This document shows positions 14,503 through 24,104 of a DNA stretch of 64,000 nt, piece by piece. The position numbers were made by a program, and so were the translations under genes. The notes under the pieces were generated by a model. It was not told the DNA's origin. It saw nothing but the letters and a program-made list of their open reading frames with translations, and did no database searches. Each line of letters begins with the position of its first letter. Position 1 is the stretch's first letter. Source of the stretch: Aliidiomarina sedimenti (GTDB taxonomy: Bacteria; Pseudomonadota; Gammaproteobacteria; Enterobacterales; Alteromonadaceae); contig NZ_PIPN01000003.1 of the NCBI RefSeq assembly GCF_003986955.1, positions 372,001 through 436,000 of the forward strand, given 5' to 3'.

Positions 14503-15726
14503 ATGCGAGTACTTCACACGTCTGACTGGCACCTGGGACGGGTGCTCTACGGGCAAAAACGGCATCATGAATTTGCCGCTTTTCTCGACTGGTTGTTGCA
14601 GACTATCAAGGAACAGCGGGTTGAAGCCTTGCTGGTGGCCGGCGATATTTTTGATACCAACACCCCCGGCAACTATGCCCAGCAGCTGTACTACCGGTTT
14701 TTGGCCCGGGTCGCTGCCACACAGTGCCGCCATGTGGTGGTGATTGGTGGCAACCATGATTCACCGTCGTTTCTGGATGCACCGCAGCAGTTGCTAAGTG
14801 CGTTGAATGTGCATGTGATTGGCGAGGCCTGTGAAGACCCAACAAACGAAGTGCTGTGTCTTCAGCACGACGGCGAATTAGAGTTGATTGTGTGTGCGGT
14901 TCCTTACCTGCGTGAGCGTGATTTGCGCAGCGCCGAGGACGGTGAAGGCATTGCTGACAAAGAACGTAAGGTGCAGCAGGGAGTGAAAGCTCACTATGCG
15001 CAAACCGCCGAGGCCGCGGTGGCTAAACGAGGCAAGCGCGAGGTGCCGATTATTGGCATGGGGCACCTGTTCACCGTGGGTGGCGAATTACGTGAGGGCG
15101 ATGGTGTACGTGACCTGTATGTGGGGTCGCTGGGGCAGGTGCCAGCGTCGGCGTTTCCGGATGCTTTTGATTATCTGGCCCTGGGTCATTTACATGTTCC
15201 GCAATTGGTAGCGAAAGACCCTACACGGCGCTATAGCGGCTCGCCGATTGCGATGGGTTTTGGTGAAGTGGGGCAACAGAAAGAAGTGGTATTGATTGAT
15301 TTTGAAGGCCGTGAGGCGCAGGTGTCGACGCTGCCGATACCGGTTTTTCAGCGCATGGAGCGGATAAAAGGGGATCTTGAGCAGTTGCAGCCGGCGTTGC
15401 AGCAATTGATTGAGGCAGAGGAAGCTATTTGGGTGGAAGTGGAATACAGCGGCACTGATTACATTCGTGACCTGCGCCAACGACTGACAGAATGGGTGGC
15501 GGATACCCAGGTACAGGTGTTACGGGTGCGCAACCCGGCGCTACGGGAGAAAACCCTGAAGCGCACAATGAGTGAAGAAAGCCTGCAGCAGCTGACCACA
15601 GACGATGTCTTTAAACGCCGCCTTGAAGCCAGTGAGATAGAAGGTGATGAAGGGCAGCGACTGACTGAACTGCATGCCCAGTTGTTGCAGGAACTGGCGG
15701 AGGAGGACCCGAATGCGGATCACTAA
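14503..15726 (+). CDS. sbcD: Exonuclease SbcCD, nuclease subunit D
   Basis: SbcD is the Mre11-like nuclease of the SbcCD complex, which cuts hairpins and protein-blocked DNA ends in the cytoplasm. The protein has about 407 residues and starts MRVLHTSDWHLGR, the first metallophosphoesterase motif (D-x-H). Further metal-binding motifs are GDIFD, GGNHDS and a later GHLH. I chose the ATG at 14503 because it gives the usual N-terminus; a TTG at 14497, with AAGGA at better spacing, is an alternative that adds two residues. The 3' end overlaps sbcC by 14 nt, so the two are translationally coupled. Confidence 0.94.
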   Translation: MRVLHTSDWHLGRVLYGQKRHHEFAAFLDWLLQTIKEQRVEALLVAGDIFDTNTPGNYAQQLYYRFLARVAATQCRHVVVIGGNHDSPSFLDAPQQLLSALNVHVIGEACEDPTNEVLCLQHDGELELIVCAVPYLRERDLRSAEDGEGIADKERKVQQGVKAHYAQTAEAAVAKRGKREVPIIGMGHLFTVGGELREGDGVRDLYVGSLGQVPASAFPDAFDYLALGHLHVPQLVAKDPTRRYSGSPIAMGFGEVGQQKEVVLIDFEGREAQVSTLPIPVFQRMERIKGDLEQLQPALQQLIEAEEAIWVEVEYSGTDYIRDLRQRLTEWVADTQVQVLRVRNPALREKTLKRTMSEESLQQLTTDDVFKRRLEASEIEGDEGQRLTELHAQLLQELAEEDPNADH

Positions 15727-18700
15727 GCTTCGACTGCAGAATTTAAACTCGTTGCATGGCAGCTGGGAAATCGATTTCGCCCACCCGGATTACGTGAATG
15801 AAGGTTTGTTTGCGATAACCGGCCCCACCGGCGCGGGTAAAACCACTATTCTGGATGCAATTTGCCTGGCTCTGTATGGACAAACACCGCGGCTGGGCAA
15901 AATAACCAAGTCAGACAACGACGTGATGTCACGCCATCAGGGTGAGTGCATGGCAGAGGTTAGTTTCGCCACTGAGCAGGGCGAGTACCGCGCATTCTGG
16001 TATCAGCACCGGGCACGGCGGCAAGCGGGCGGTGCGCTGCAGCACCCGCGACATGAACTGATTGATGCCGCGACCGGCAAGTTGCTGGAAGAGAAGGTGA
16101 GTCAGGTACCGGCGGTGGTAGAGCAGTTAAGCGGACTCGATTTTAACCGTTTCACCCGTTCGATGATGCTGGCGCAGGGCCAGTTTGCTGCGTTTTTAAA
16201 TGCCGATGAAGGCGAGCGTAGTGCGCTGCTGGAACAGATTACCGGCAGTGAAATTTATGCGCGAATTTCGCAAGCGGCCCACAGTAAATACAAGATGCAA
16301 CGGGAGCTATTGCAGCGTTTGCAGGACGAGCTCGGGACTATTCAGCCGTTGGCTGAAGAGGAACGGGACGCGATTAAGGCAGAGCTGAACCAGGTTAAGG
16401 CGCAGGTTGAACAAACGGACACGCAGTATCAGGCTTGTGAGCGTTCGGCGCAGTGGGTTGAAACCCTGGCCAAACTGGAGCATGAGTGGTCCCAGCTGAC
16501 CGGGCGTCAGGCCGCCCATAGTAGCGAGGTTGCCGAATTTTCAGAGCAACGCAGGCAGCTGGAAAAGGATGCTCAGGCGCGACCTTTTGCCAGTGCACTA
16601 AGCCATTTGCGTTACCTGCAACAACAACTGACCAGAAGTCAGCAACAGTTTACTAGCGAGCAGGCAGCTTTGCCAACGCTTAAAGATAATGCTGAAAAAG
16701 CCGGGGCGCAGGCGCAGCGTGCCCGCGACGAATTTGCTACAAGCAAAGAGCAATGGACGACGCTACAACCGGAGATCGAAAAAGCCCGGACGCTGGAGCA
16801 AAGTTTGCAGCTGATTAAACAGCGTTACCAGAGTGAGTGCGCGCAGCAGGAAAAGGCGCAGCACGAGCTGAGCGCGCTGGTTGACAGCGCCAGTGAACTG
16901 GAGCAGACGCTTAGCCAGCAACAGGATGAATTGCAGTCGCTGACAGACTGGCTGGAAGCGCACTCGAGCGACGGTGAATTGGCAAACCAGCTACCGCTAC
17001 TGAGCGAACAGCGGGCTCAGCTTGAGCAACGCCAGGCCGAATGTGTTGCTGCAGAGCAGTCGCTGAAGCGGCAACGAGAGGCATTGCAGGCGCTGCAGGC
17101 CAAACCAAGCAGTGCGCAGCTGGCGCAGCAACAGGACAGGCTAACTAAACAGCTAGGTGTCGATAAGCAACGTTACCAGGCCTTGCAGGAGGCGATTAGT
17201 CAGACCCAGCTGGAGCAAAAGCTGGCGGATTTTCGCAACGAACTGGTAGCAGGCGAAGCCTGCCCTTTATGCGGTTCGGTGGAACATCCTGCGCCATTGC
17301 AAAGTGATGCCTGTGTGGAGTCGACACTGCAGGCCAAACGTAACGAATTGGCTCAGCTCGAGCGCTCGCTGGTGGCAACCCAGCAACAGTTGCAGCAGCT
17401 TGAAATTGAGCAGGCGGTGGGGGCGAGTGAACGCGTGCAACAGGAACAGGCGCAACAGACTGCGCTGGAACGTGAGCAGCAGCACGTGCGACGGGCGCAA
17501 CAGGGCTATAATGAGTTGCTGCAAAGCTGGCAGGCGCGGGTGTCACGGTGGCTGGGAGATGAGGCTGAGGGCAGTGATATGTCAGCCGCAAAGCAGACCG
17601 GCATGCTGCATCAGTTGCAAACTATGCGTGATCGCTACGAAGCGACACGGGAAAAGCAGCAAGCGTTGCGCGGCGAACTGGCCAGTCTCAGTGCCCGTTT
17701 AGAAGGAGTTCAGGAACAGCGTAACGAGAAGCAACGACTGAGCGCTGATTTAAAGACCCGTGTTGAGCGAACTGGTGCGGACCGTGAGCAATTGCAACAG
17801 CAACGCCAACAGTTACTGGCTGGTGAGTCGGTTGCAGTAGTGGTTGAACGCTGGGAGCAACGCCTGGGTCAGGCGGAGCAAAGCCGGGAGCAGTTGGGCC
17901 AGCAAGCGCTGCAGTCGCAACAGGCGTTTGAACGCGCCCGGTTGAGCAGCGAGCAGTTGCAGCAGCGGGTCGGGGAACTGGAACAGGAACAAAGCAGCGC
18001 AGGTAAGCAACTCGAAGCGGGTCTAAACGAGGCTGGTTTCGACGACCTTGAGTCGCTGCAACAGGCATTACTTGATGATGCAACTCAAGCCCGCCTGAGT
18101 AAACAGGCACGGGAACTGGATGCCAGCAGCCAATGGCTGAAAACAGAAGCAGAACGGCTGCAACGGGAATTGAGCGAAGCGAAAGCTCACCAACCGGCAG
18201 ACGCCGCAGCGAATCAGCTGGAGTTGAAGCGGCTGAAGGCGATGGTGGCCGACCTGCATCAACGCCAGGGCGCATTGCAAACCCGGCTGGAAGCAGACGA
18301 GACATTGCGTCGTCAGCAACGCGATAAGCTGGATGCAGTTAAGCGACAACAGGCAAAGACCGATGAGTGGGCTACACTGGATAGCCTGATAGGCTCAGCG
18401 GATGGTAAAAAATATCGAAAGTTTGCCCAGGGGCTGACCTTCGAGATTATGATTGATTATGCGAATCAAAAGCTTAGGAAAATGACTGAGCGTTATCTGC
18501 TGGTTCGTGATGAGGCTGAGCCACTGAAACTGAACGTGATGGATGATTATCAGGCAGGCGAGATCCGTTCGACCCGCAACCTGTCGGGGGGCGAGAGTTT
18601 TCTGGTCAGTCTGGCACTGGCACTTGGGCTGGCGCAAATGGCGAGCAGCAAGGTGCGGGTTGATTCGCTGTTTCTCGACGAAGGGTTCGGCACCCTGGAC

Positions 18701-18901
18701 GAGGAAGCGCTGGACCAGGCGCTGGATACGTTAGCCAGTTTGCGTCAGGACGGAAAAATGATCGGCCTGATATCCCATGTCGGCTCGCTGAAGGAGCGCA
18801 TTGCGACGCAATTGCAGGTTCAGGCTGGAGCCGCTGGACGCTCGGTGTTGGCAGGGCCGGGAGTACGCCAGTTAGATACTGAACAGACAGGTAATAAGTA
18901 A
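15713..18901 (+). CDS. sbcC: Exonuclease SbcCD, ATPase subunit C
   Basis: SbcC is the Rad50-like ATPase partner of SbcD. The protein has 1062 residues. Walker A is GPTGAGKTT (around residues 37-45). Long Gln/Glu/Arg-rich coiled coils flank the zinc hook CPLC near the centre, and the C-terminus has the signature LSGGESFLVSLALALGL and Walker B SLFLDEGFGTLD. The ATG at 15713 has a strong GGAGGAGG site inside the end of sbcD. The coiled coils are encoded by a very Gln-rich repetitive stretch. The last 40 or so residues after the ATPase domain look poorly conserved. Confidence 0.95.
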   Translation: MRITKLRLQNLNSLHGSWEIDFAHPDYVNEGLFAITGPTGAGKTTILDAICLALYGQTPRLGKITKSDNDVMSRHQGECMAEVSFATEQGEYRAFWYQHRARRQAGGALQHPRHELIDAATGKLLEEKVSQVPAVVEQLSGLDFNRFTRSMMLAQGQFAAFLNADEGERSALLEQITGSEIYARISQAAHSKYKMQRELLQRLQDELGTIQPLAEEERDAIKAELNQVKAQVEQTDTQYQACERSAQWVETLAKLEHEWSQLTGRQAAHSSEVAEFSEQRRQLEKDAQARPFASALSHLRYLQQQLTRSQQQFTSEQAALPTLKDNAEKAGAQAQRARDEFATSKEQWTTLQPEIEKARTLEQSLQLIKQRYQSECAQQEKAQHELSALVDSASELEQTLSQQQDELQSLTDWLEAHSSDGELANQLPLLSEQRAQLEQRQAECVAAEQSLKRQREALQALQAKPSSAQLAQQQDRLTKQLGVDKQRYQALQEAISQTQLEQKLADFRNELVAGEACPLCGSVEHPAPLQSDACVESTLQAKRNELAQLERSLVATQQQLQQLEIEQAVGASERVQQEQAQQTALEREQQHVRRAQQGYNELLQSWQARVSRWLGDEAEGSDMSAAKQTGMLHQLQTMRDRYEATREKQQALRGELASLSARLEGVQEQRNEKQRLSADLKTRVERTGADREQLQQQRQQLLAGESVAVVVERWEQRLGQAEQSREQLGQQALQSQQAFERARLSSEQLQQRVGELEQEQSSAGKQLEAGLNEAGFDDLESLQQALLDDATQARLSKQARELDASSQWLKTEAERLQRELSEAKAHQPADAAANQLELKRLKAMVADLHQRQGALQTRLEADETLRRQQRDKLDAVKRQQAKTDEWATLDSLIGSADGKKYRKFAQGLTFEIMIDYANQKLRKMTERYLLVRDEAEPLKLNVMDDYQAGEIRSTRNLSGGESFLVSLALALGLAQMASSKVRVDSLFLDEGFGTLDEEALDQALDTLASLRQDGKMIGLISHVGSLKERIATQLQVQAGAAGRSVLAGPGVRQLDTEQTGNK

Positions 18902-18938
18902 AGCGGACAAAGCTGAAATTCAAAAGGAGAGGTACAGA

Positions 18939-19913
18939 ATGACAAACGCTACGTTACGACCGCGGTTGAAGGCCACTGTGATGGCGATGGCTGGCGCGCT
19001 GAGTGGGGTGCTGTTGACGGCCTGTTCAGGTGCAGAGGAGGCGACCACCGCAGTTTATCATTGTGGTGCACAACCGGTGCAGATAGAAACGCATGATGAA
19101 CAGGTCACGCTGACCCTGGGCGACGATCAGTATCAGTTGAACCAGGTAGAAGCGGCTTCCGGTGCGCGCTATAGCAATCAGGATGCCGACCACACCGTGG
19201 TTTTCTGGAGTAAAGGGGAGCGCGCACAACTCGAGGTTGGCAGCCGTGCGTACAGTGAGTGCACCCGACCAGGGGCTATAATCGAGCCGCATATTGCGCG
19301 GGGCAACGAACCTTTCTGGTTGATTGAAATCAACCAGGGTGAGGCAGTGTTGCGTAATATGGGCGAAGACGAGCAGAACTTCAGTGTGGTTAGTCAGGAG
19401 TGGCGTGAGGATGGCAGCACAGAGGTTGTGGCAGAGCTTAAAGACAGTGATGAACAGCTGACCTATCAGGTACATGAAACGCTGTGTGAGGACAGTATGA
19501 GCGGTATGTCTTACCCACAGACGGCTGAACTGCAAGTGGACGGGCAGCGGCTACAAGGTTGTGCCGGTATTCCACAGCGTTTGCTGGAGGGCGTTGACTG
19601 GCAGGTTGCCGCAATTGATGATGAGTCGATGGACGATTATGAGATTTTTGTTCGTTTCGCCGCCGATGGCAGCGTCGCTGGACGGGCGGCCTGCAACCGC
19701 TATTTTGGTCAGTATGAACTAACCGGTGAAGGGTTGCAGTTTGGCGAACTGGCAGGCACCAAGATGGCTTGCGAAGACGATAAAATGCGCGCTGAGTACC
19801 GTTTTCTGGGCGTGCTCAGCGAGGTGCAGCGGTTTAGCATTGAACGTGAAGACGGCGCCACCGATGTCCTTTGGTTAGACACAGGGGACGAGCGGATTCG
19901 TCTGTCTCACTAA
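18939..19913 (+). CDS. Lipoprotein with META (HslJ-like) domain
   Basis: The protein has 324 residues with a lipobox LLTAC (Cys29). Three parts can be seen. An MliC-like segment (YHCGAQPVQIETHDEQ..., residues about 38-90) resembles membrane-bound lysozyme inhibitors. A middle segment (RGNEPFWLIEI...) resembles a domain often found in HslJ-related lipoproteins. A C-terminal META domain contains GRAACNRYFGQYEL and GTKMACEDDKMRAEYRFL. The protein is likely exposed to the periplasm and may have a role in envelope stress or lysozyme resistance; this is inferred from the domains. The ATG at 18939 has an AGGAGAGG site, and the gene follows sbcC by 37 nt, so it may be co-transcribed with it. Confidence 0.85.
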   Translation: MTNATLRPRLKATVMAMAGALSGVLLTACSGAEEATTAVYHCGAQPVQIETHDEQVTLTLGDDQYQLNQVEAASGARYSNQDADHTVVFWSKGERAQLEVGSRAYSECTRPGAIIEPHIARGNEPFWLIEINQGEAVLRNMGEDEQNFSVVSQEWREDGSTEVVAELKDSDEQLTYQVHETLCEDSMSGMSYPQTAELQVDGQRLQGCAGIPQRLLEGVDWQVAAIDDESMDDYEIFVRFAADGSVAGRAACNRYFGQYELTGEGLQFGELAGTKMACEDDKMRAEYRFLGVLSEVQRFSIEREDGATDVLWLDTGDERIRLSH

Positions 19914-19939
19914 GCTCTCTGTTAAAATAGGTACTGCGC

Positions 19940-20569
19940 TTAGCGGGTGCCGAAGATCTTATCACCGGCATCGCCAAGGCCGGGCAGGATGTAGCCGTGC
20001 TCATTGAGCCGGTCGTCCTGCGAGGCGGTATAAATGTCGACATCCGGGTGTGCGTCGAGCACTTTTTCGACGCCCTCGGGTGCGGCCACCAGCACTAATA
20101 CCCGGATCCGGGTGCAGCCTTCTTTCTTCAGCAAGTCGAGGGTGGCTATCATTGAGCCACCAGTGGCTAGCATGGGGTCTAACACCAGAGCCAGGCGCTC
20201 ATCCATACTACCGGCAAACTTTTCGAAATAGGAGACCGGCTCAAGCGTTTCCTCGTCACGGTACAAACCCACCACACTGACTTTGGCGCTTGGAATAAGA
20301 TTAAGCACGCCATCGAGCATACCGATACCGGCCCGCAGAATGGGTACCACGGTGACTTTTTTACCTTTAATACGTTCGACCTGAATGCTGTCGCCGTTCC
20401 AGCTGGTCATCCGCGTAGGTTCGAGTTCGAAGTCCTTGGTCGCTTCGTAAGTCAGCAGGTTGCCAAGTTCGTTGGCCAGCTCACGAAAGCTCTTAGTACT
20501 GATCGCCTGGTCGCGCATGAGGCCAAGCTTATGCTGGACCAGCGGGTGTCGGATAACATGTAACGCCAT
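19940..20569 (-). CDS. upp: Uracil phosphoribosyltransferase
   Basis: The enzyme makes UMP from uracil and PRPP in pyrimidine salvage. The protein has 209 residues, the usual length. It begins [16 protein letters not shown], has [17 protein letters not shown] in the middle, and contains the PRPP-binding loop region [12 protein letters not shown]. The C-terminus [11 protein letters not shown] is typical. I chose the ATG at 20569, which matches the family N-terminus. It converges on the META lipoprotein gene with a gap of 26 nt. It lies downstream of putA on the same strand but is separated from it by the putA terminator. Confidence 0.96.
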   Translation of the reverse strand: MALHVIRHPLVQHKLGLMRDQAISTKSFRELANELGNLLTYEATKDFELEPTRMTSWNGDSIQVERIKGKKVTVVPILRAGIGMLDGVLNLIPSAKVSVVGLYRDEETLEPVSYFEKFAGSMDERLALVLDPMLATGGSMIATLDLLKKEGCTRIRVLVLVAAPEGVEKVLDAHPDVDIYTASQDDRLNEHGYILPGLGDAGDKIFGTR

Positions 20570-20625
20570 GAGTGTCTCTCGTCGAATTGTGGTCTGATTT
20601 GCTAAGTTTAAATCGGTCGCAGCCA

Positions 20626-20656
20626 ATAAAAAAGGGCAGGATAAACCTGCCCTTTA
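20626..20656 (-). terminator. Rho-independent terminator of putA
   Basis: On the minus strand, AAAGGGCAGG and CCTGCCCTTT form a 10-bp stem with a 5-nt loop, followed by a TTTTTTATT tail. It lies between the putA stop and the upp start, so upp probably has its own promoter. Confidence 0.9.
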
Positions 20657-20710
20657 GCATATCACAGGCTGAGCAATGCGCTGCGAAGCGCCTCAGCCTT
20701 TGCTTACGCG

Positions 20711-23700
20711 TTAGTCACCCAGCGACAGCAAGGTCGCGTTACCGCCAACGGCGGTGATGTTATCGGTGAAGGTTTTCTCGGTCATAAAGGCATACAGGTA
20801 GTGTGGTCCACCTGCTTTTGGCCCTGTACCGGAGAGACCCTGACCACCGAACGGCTGCACACCGACCACAGCACCAATCTGGTTGCGGTTGATGTAAACG
20901 TTGCCGACATTGATGCGACGGGCGACGTCATAGGCAAAGGTCTCGTTGCGGCTGTGAATGCCGAAGGTGAGTCCAAAGCCGGTGTTATTGATGTCGTCGA
21001 TCACTTTATCGATGTCTTTATGCTTGAAGCGGATTACATGCAGGATAGGACCGAAGTTCTCGCGTACCAGCTGACTGATGCTGTCGATTTCAATCGCAGT
21101 CGGCGCGACGAAGGTGCCGCCCTGAGTGTATTCCGGCATCGGCGCTTCACCAATTAGCTTACCGGCCTGCTGGATATCAATGATGTGTTGTTCCAGGTTG
21201 GTTTTAGCAACGCCGTCAATCACCGGGCCAACATCGGTTTTGTGGTCAATCGGGTCGCCGACGATAAGCTCTTTCATTGCCCCTTTCAGTAGCTCGATAA
21301 CGCGGTCAGCAATGTCGTCCTGCACGTAAATTACGCGCAACGCAGAACACCGCTGGCCAGCGCTGGTAAAGGCACTATGCACCACGTCGGTGACAACCTG
21401 TTCAGGCAGCGCGGTGGAGTCCACCATCATCGCGTTCTGACCACCGGTTTCGGCGATTAACGGAACGATAGCGCCGGTACGTGCTGCCAGTGCGCGGTTG
21501 ATCGACTGAGCGGTGTTGGTTGAGCCGGTAAAGCAAACCCCGCCGATATTTTCCTGACCTACCAGGTAGGCACCAATCTCTCCACCGTTACCAGGTACGA
21601 AGTGAAGTACATCACCCGGAATGCCAGCTTCAAGCGCTAACTGAACGGCGCGGTACGCTACCAGACCGGTTTGCTCGGCTGGTTTGGCAATAACGCAGTT
21701 ACCAGTAGCTAGGGCGGCACTGACCTGACCGAGGAAAATCGCCAACGGGAAGTTCCACGGGCTGATGCAGACAAAGGTGCCACGGCCCTGTACAAAGAGT
21801 TCGTTTTTCTCACCGGTTGGGCCTGGCAGTGCTTCGCCTTCGCCCATCAGTTCACGTGCTTTAATGGCGTAGTAACGACAGAAATCGACGGCTTCGCGCA
21901 CTTCATCAATACCGTCCTGCAGGCCTTTACCTGCTTCCAGGGTACAGAGCGCGATCAGCTCGTGCATGTTTTCTTCCAGCAGATCTGCCAGTTTTTCCAG
22001 CTTCACCGCACGCTCGTCGGCTTTGGTGCGAGTCCAGGCCGGGAAAGCTTTATTGGCACTGGTCAGTGCTTTTTCCGCCAGCTTAGCGTCGCCCCAGCCG
22101 ATGGTTCCCATCTGATGGCTGGTTTGCTGAGGGCTGGTAACTGCGACACGGTGGTCGGCTTCAATCAGTTCGCCGTTTACGATCGGGCCACCTTGCCAGT
22201 GATTGTTCTGGAAGCTACGAATTTTGTCGAAGAATTCATCGCCTTGAGAGTGAATATTCATATTAAGTCCTGACGAATTTTTACGTGGAGCCAAAATATC
22301 GATTGGCAGTGGGATCTTGTCGTTGTGCAAGGTCGGCTTTTTACTCAGGTTGGTGAGCGGATGCTCGACCAGTTCGTCTACGTCTACACTTGGGTCCAGT
22401 AGTTTATGCACAAACGAGCTGTTGGCACCGTTTTCCAGCAGACGGCGTACCAGGTATGGCAGCAGGTCCTTGTGGGCGCCGACCGGCGCGTAAATACGAA
22501 CCGTACGCTCTGGATCTTCTTTCAATACGGTATTGTAGAGATCTTTCCCCATACCGTGCAGGCGCTGGAACTCATAACGCCGTCCATTTGCCATTTCCTG
22601 AATGGTGACAATGGTTTGCGCATTGTGCGTAGCAAACTGAGGGTACAGCTGACCTTCGGTATCTTCACTTAACAGATAGCGAGCACAGGCGATGAACGAG
22701 ACATCGGTGCTGGCTTTACGGGTAAACACCGGGTAGCTGGCAAGGCCAAGCTGCTGAGACAATTTGACTTCAGTATCCCAGTAGGCGCCTTTCACCAGGC
22801 GGATTGGGATCTCGTCACCAACTTCTCTGGAAAGGGCATTGAGCCAACACAAGACCGGTAGTGCGCGCTTCGAGTAGGCTTGTACTACCAGGCCAAAGCG
22901 TGGCCAGTCTTTACACACGCCGGTGCGATAGACCCGTTCGAACAGCTCAAGTGACAGCTCTAAACGGTCCATTTCTTCGGCGTCGATGGTGACACCGACA
23001 TTGGCCTGTTGGGCTAATTTGATCAGCTCTAACAGGTCCGTGGCCAGTTCGTCCATGATCCGTTCATGGTTGGCTGCTTCATAACGAGGGTGCAAGGCTG
23101 ACAATTTGATTGAAATCGTTGGCCGTGGCACTTCCTCTTCGTTATTGAAGTTCTCTTTGGCGATCTTGGTGATCGAGTCGACATACGCGGTGTGATAGCG
23201 CTTGGCATCTTTCATGGTAAGTGCCGCTTCACCGAGCATGTCATAGGCATGGGTATAGCCAATGTCGCGGTTCTTACGGCTGTTTTTGAGTGCTTCTTCA
23301 ATGCTACGGCCGAGTACGAATTGCTTACCCATCAGCTCCATGGCGTGATAGGTGGCCTGGCGGACGACAGGTTCGCCGACCCGTTTTACCAGACGGCGAA
23401 AACGCGACACTGGGGTGTCGTCGTCACGCCCTTTCGGGTTGATCACTTCGTTGGTCAGATTGAGTGCCCAGGTGCCGGAATTAACCAACAGGGACTCACT
23501 CTTTTTCATGTAATTTTTCCAGGCACCACTAGACAATTTGTCGCGAATGAGAGCATCCGCAGTGGGGCCATCGGGAATGCGCAGCAAGGCTTCAGCCAGG
23601 CACATCAATACAATACCTTCCTGGGTGTCCAGGCTGTACTGCTGCAAAAACGCATCCACACCATCACCACGACCTGCATCTTTGCGCACCTGTTTTACCA

Positions 23701-23878
23701 GTGTGCGAGACTTTTCAGTCTGGCGGTCGATGGTGTCCTGGTCGTTAGGAACCAGTTCGATCAGCTCTTTGAGATAGCTCTCTTCATCCACAATATAATT
23801 GTCTGAAATGGCTTTCCACAGTTCGTCGAGCTGACTCGCCTGATAACGTGTCTCTAACACCTTACTCGCTTTGAACAT
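20711..23878 (-). CDS. putA: Bifunctional proline dehydrogenase / P5C dehydrogenase
   Basis: PutA oxidises proline to glutamate in two steps, using FAD and NAD+, at the inner face of the membrane. The protein has 1055 residues. The N-terminal proline dehydrogenase half contains RPTISIKLSALHPRYE and IRLVKGAYWD; the C-terminal aldehyde dehydrogenase half contains the glutamate in PLIAETGGQNAM and the catalytic cysteine in SAGQRCSALR. I chose the ATG at 23878 with its GGAG site. Unlike Escherichia coli PutA (about 1320 residues), it has no N-terminal ribbon-helix-helix DNA-binding domain, so it is unlikely to repress its own gene. It is a single-gene unit with a terminator. Confidence 0.95.
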   Translation of the reverse strand: MFKASKVLETRYQASQLDELWKAISDNYIVDEESYLKELIELVPNDQDTIDRQTEKSRTLVKQVRKDAGRGDGVDAFLQQYSLDTQEGIVLMCLAEALLRIPDGPTADALIRDKLSSGAWKNYMKKSESLLVNSGTWALNLTNEVINPKGRDDDTPVSRFRRLVKRVGEPVVRQATYHAMELMGKQFVLGRSIEEALKNSRKNRDIGYTHAYDMLGEAALTMKDAKRYHTAYVDSITKIAKENFNNEEEVPRPTISIKLSALHPRYEAANHERIMDELATDLLELIKLAQQANVGVTIDAEEMDRLELSLELFERVYRTGVCKDWPRFGLVVQAYSKRALPVLCWLNALSREVGDEIPIRLVKGAYWDTEVKLSQQLGLASYPVFTRKASTDVSFIACARYLLSEDTEGQLYPQFATHNAQTIVTIQEMANGRRYEFQRLHGMGKDLYNTVLKEDPERTVRIYAPVGAHKDLLPYLVRRLLENGANSSFVHKLLDPSVDVDELVEHPLTNLSKKPTLHNDKIPLPIDILAPRKNSSGLNMNIHSQGDEFFDKIRSFQNNHWQGGPIVNGELIEADHRVAVTSPQQTSHQMGTIGWGDAKLAEKALTSANKAFPAWTRTKADERAVKLEKLADLLEENMHELIALCTLEAGKGLQDGIDEVREAVDFCRYYAIKARELMGEGEALPGPTGEKNELFVQGRGTFVCISPWNFPLAIFLGQVSAALATGNCVIAKPAEQTGLVAYRAVQLALEAGIPGDVLHFVPGNGGEIGAYLVGQENIGGVCFTGSTNTAQSINRALAARTGAIVPLIAETGGQNAMMVDSTALPEQVVTDVVHSAFTSAGQRCSALRVIYVQDDIADRVIELLKGAMKELIVGDPIDHKTDVGPVIDGVAKTNLEQHIIDIQQAGKLIGEAPMPEYTQGGTFVAPTAIEIDSISQLVRENFGPILHVIRFKHKDIDKVIDDINNTGFGLTFGIHSRNETFAYDVARRINVGNVYINRNQIGAVVGVQPFGGQGLSGTGPKAGGPHYLYAFMTEKTFTDNITAVGGNATLLSLGD

Positions 23879-24019
23879 TACGTCTCCTGTATAACACGGC
23901 CGCTCCAACTGAATGAAGCTGCGGGCTGTCCCGGCGCCAGTATATGTTTATTTTCTGCCTGGTAAAGCCCTCTGGGGGACTTATTTTGGCAAAAATATGC
24001 CGCTTAATCTTTCTTCACA

Positions 24020-24046
24020 GAAGTCTTGCGTGAAGTCTTGAGTGAA
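24020..24046. repeat. 12-bp tandem repeat in the putA-ygiF intergenic region
   Basis: The units GAAGTCTTGCGT and GAAGTCTTGAGT are adjacent and followed by a third partial GAA. The segment also holds a CTTCAC...GTGAAG inverted repeat. It lies between divergent putA and ygiF, in an intergenic region of about 225 nt, so it might bind a regulator; I recognise no known operator. Confidence 0.5.
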
Positions 24047-24104
24047 GGGCCGTCAGCGCATATGCTTGGCAGCATCACATCATTGATGACTAAACGGGTT
24101 TTTT

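Noticed and set aside
17688-18305. 205-codon minus-strand frame inside sbcC
   Set aside because: It lies wholly within the repetitive Gln/Glu coding sequence of sbcC and gives a Pro/Ala/Val-rich product without any domain.
18902-18938. Separate promoter for the META lipoprotein gene
   Set aside because: The 37-nt gap after sbcC contains a ribosome-binding site but no convincing -10 and -35 pair.
23192-23806. 204-codon plus-strand frame inside putA
   Set aside because: It is antisense to the conserved proline dehydrogenase coding region and shows no start signal.
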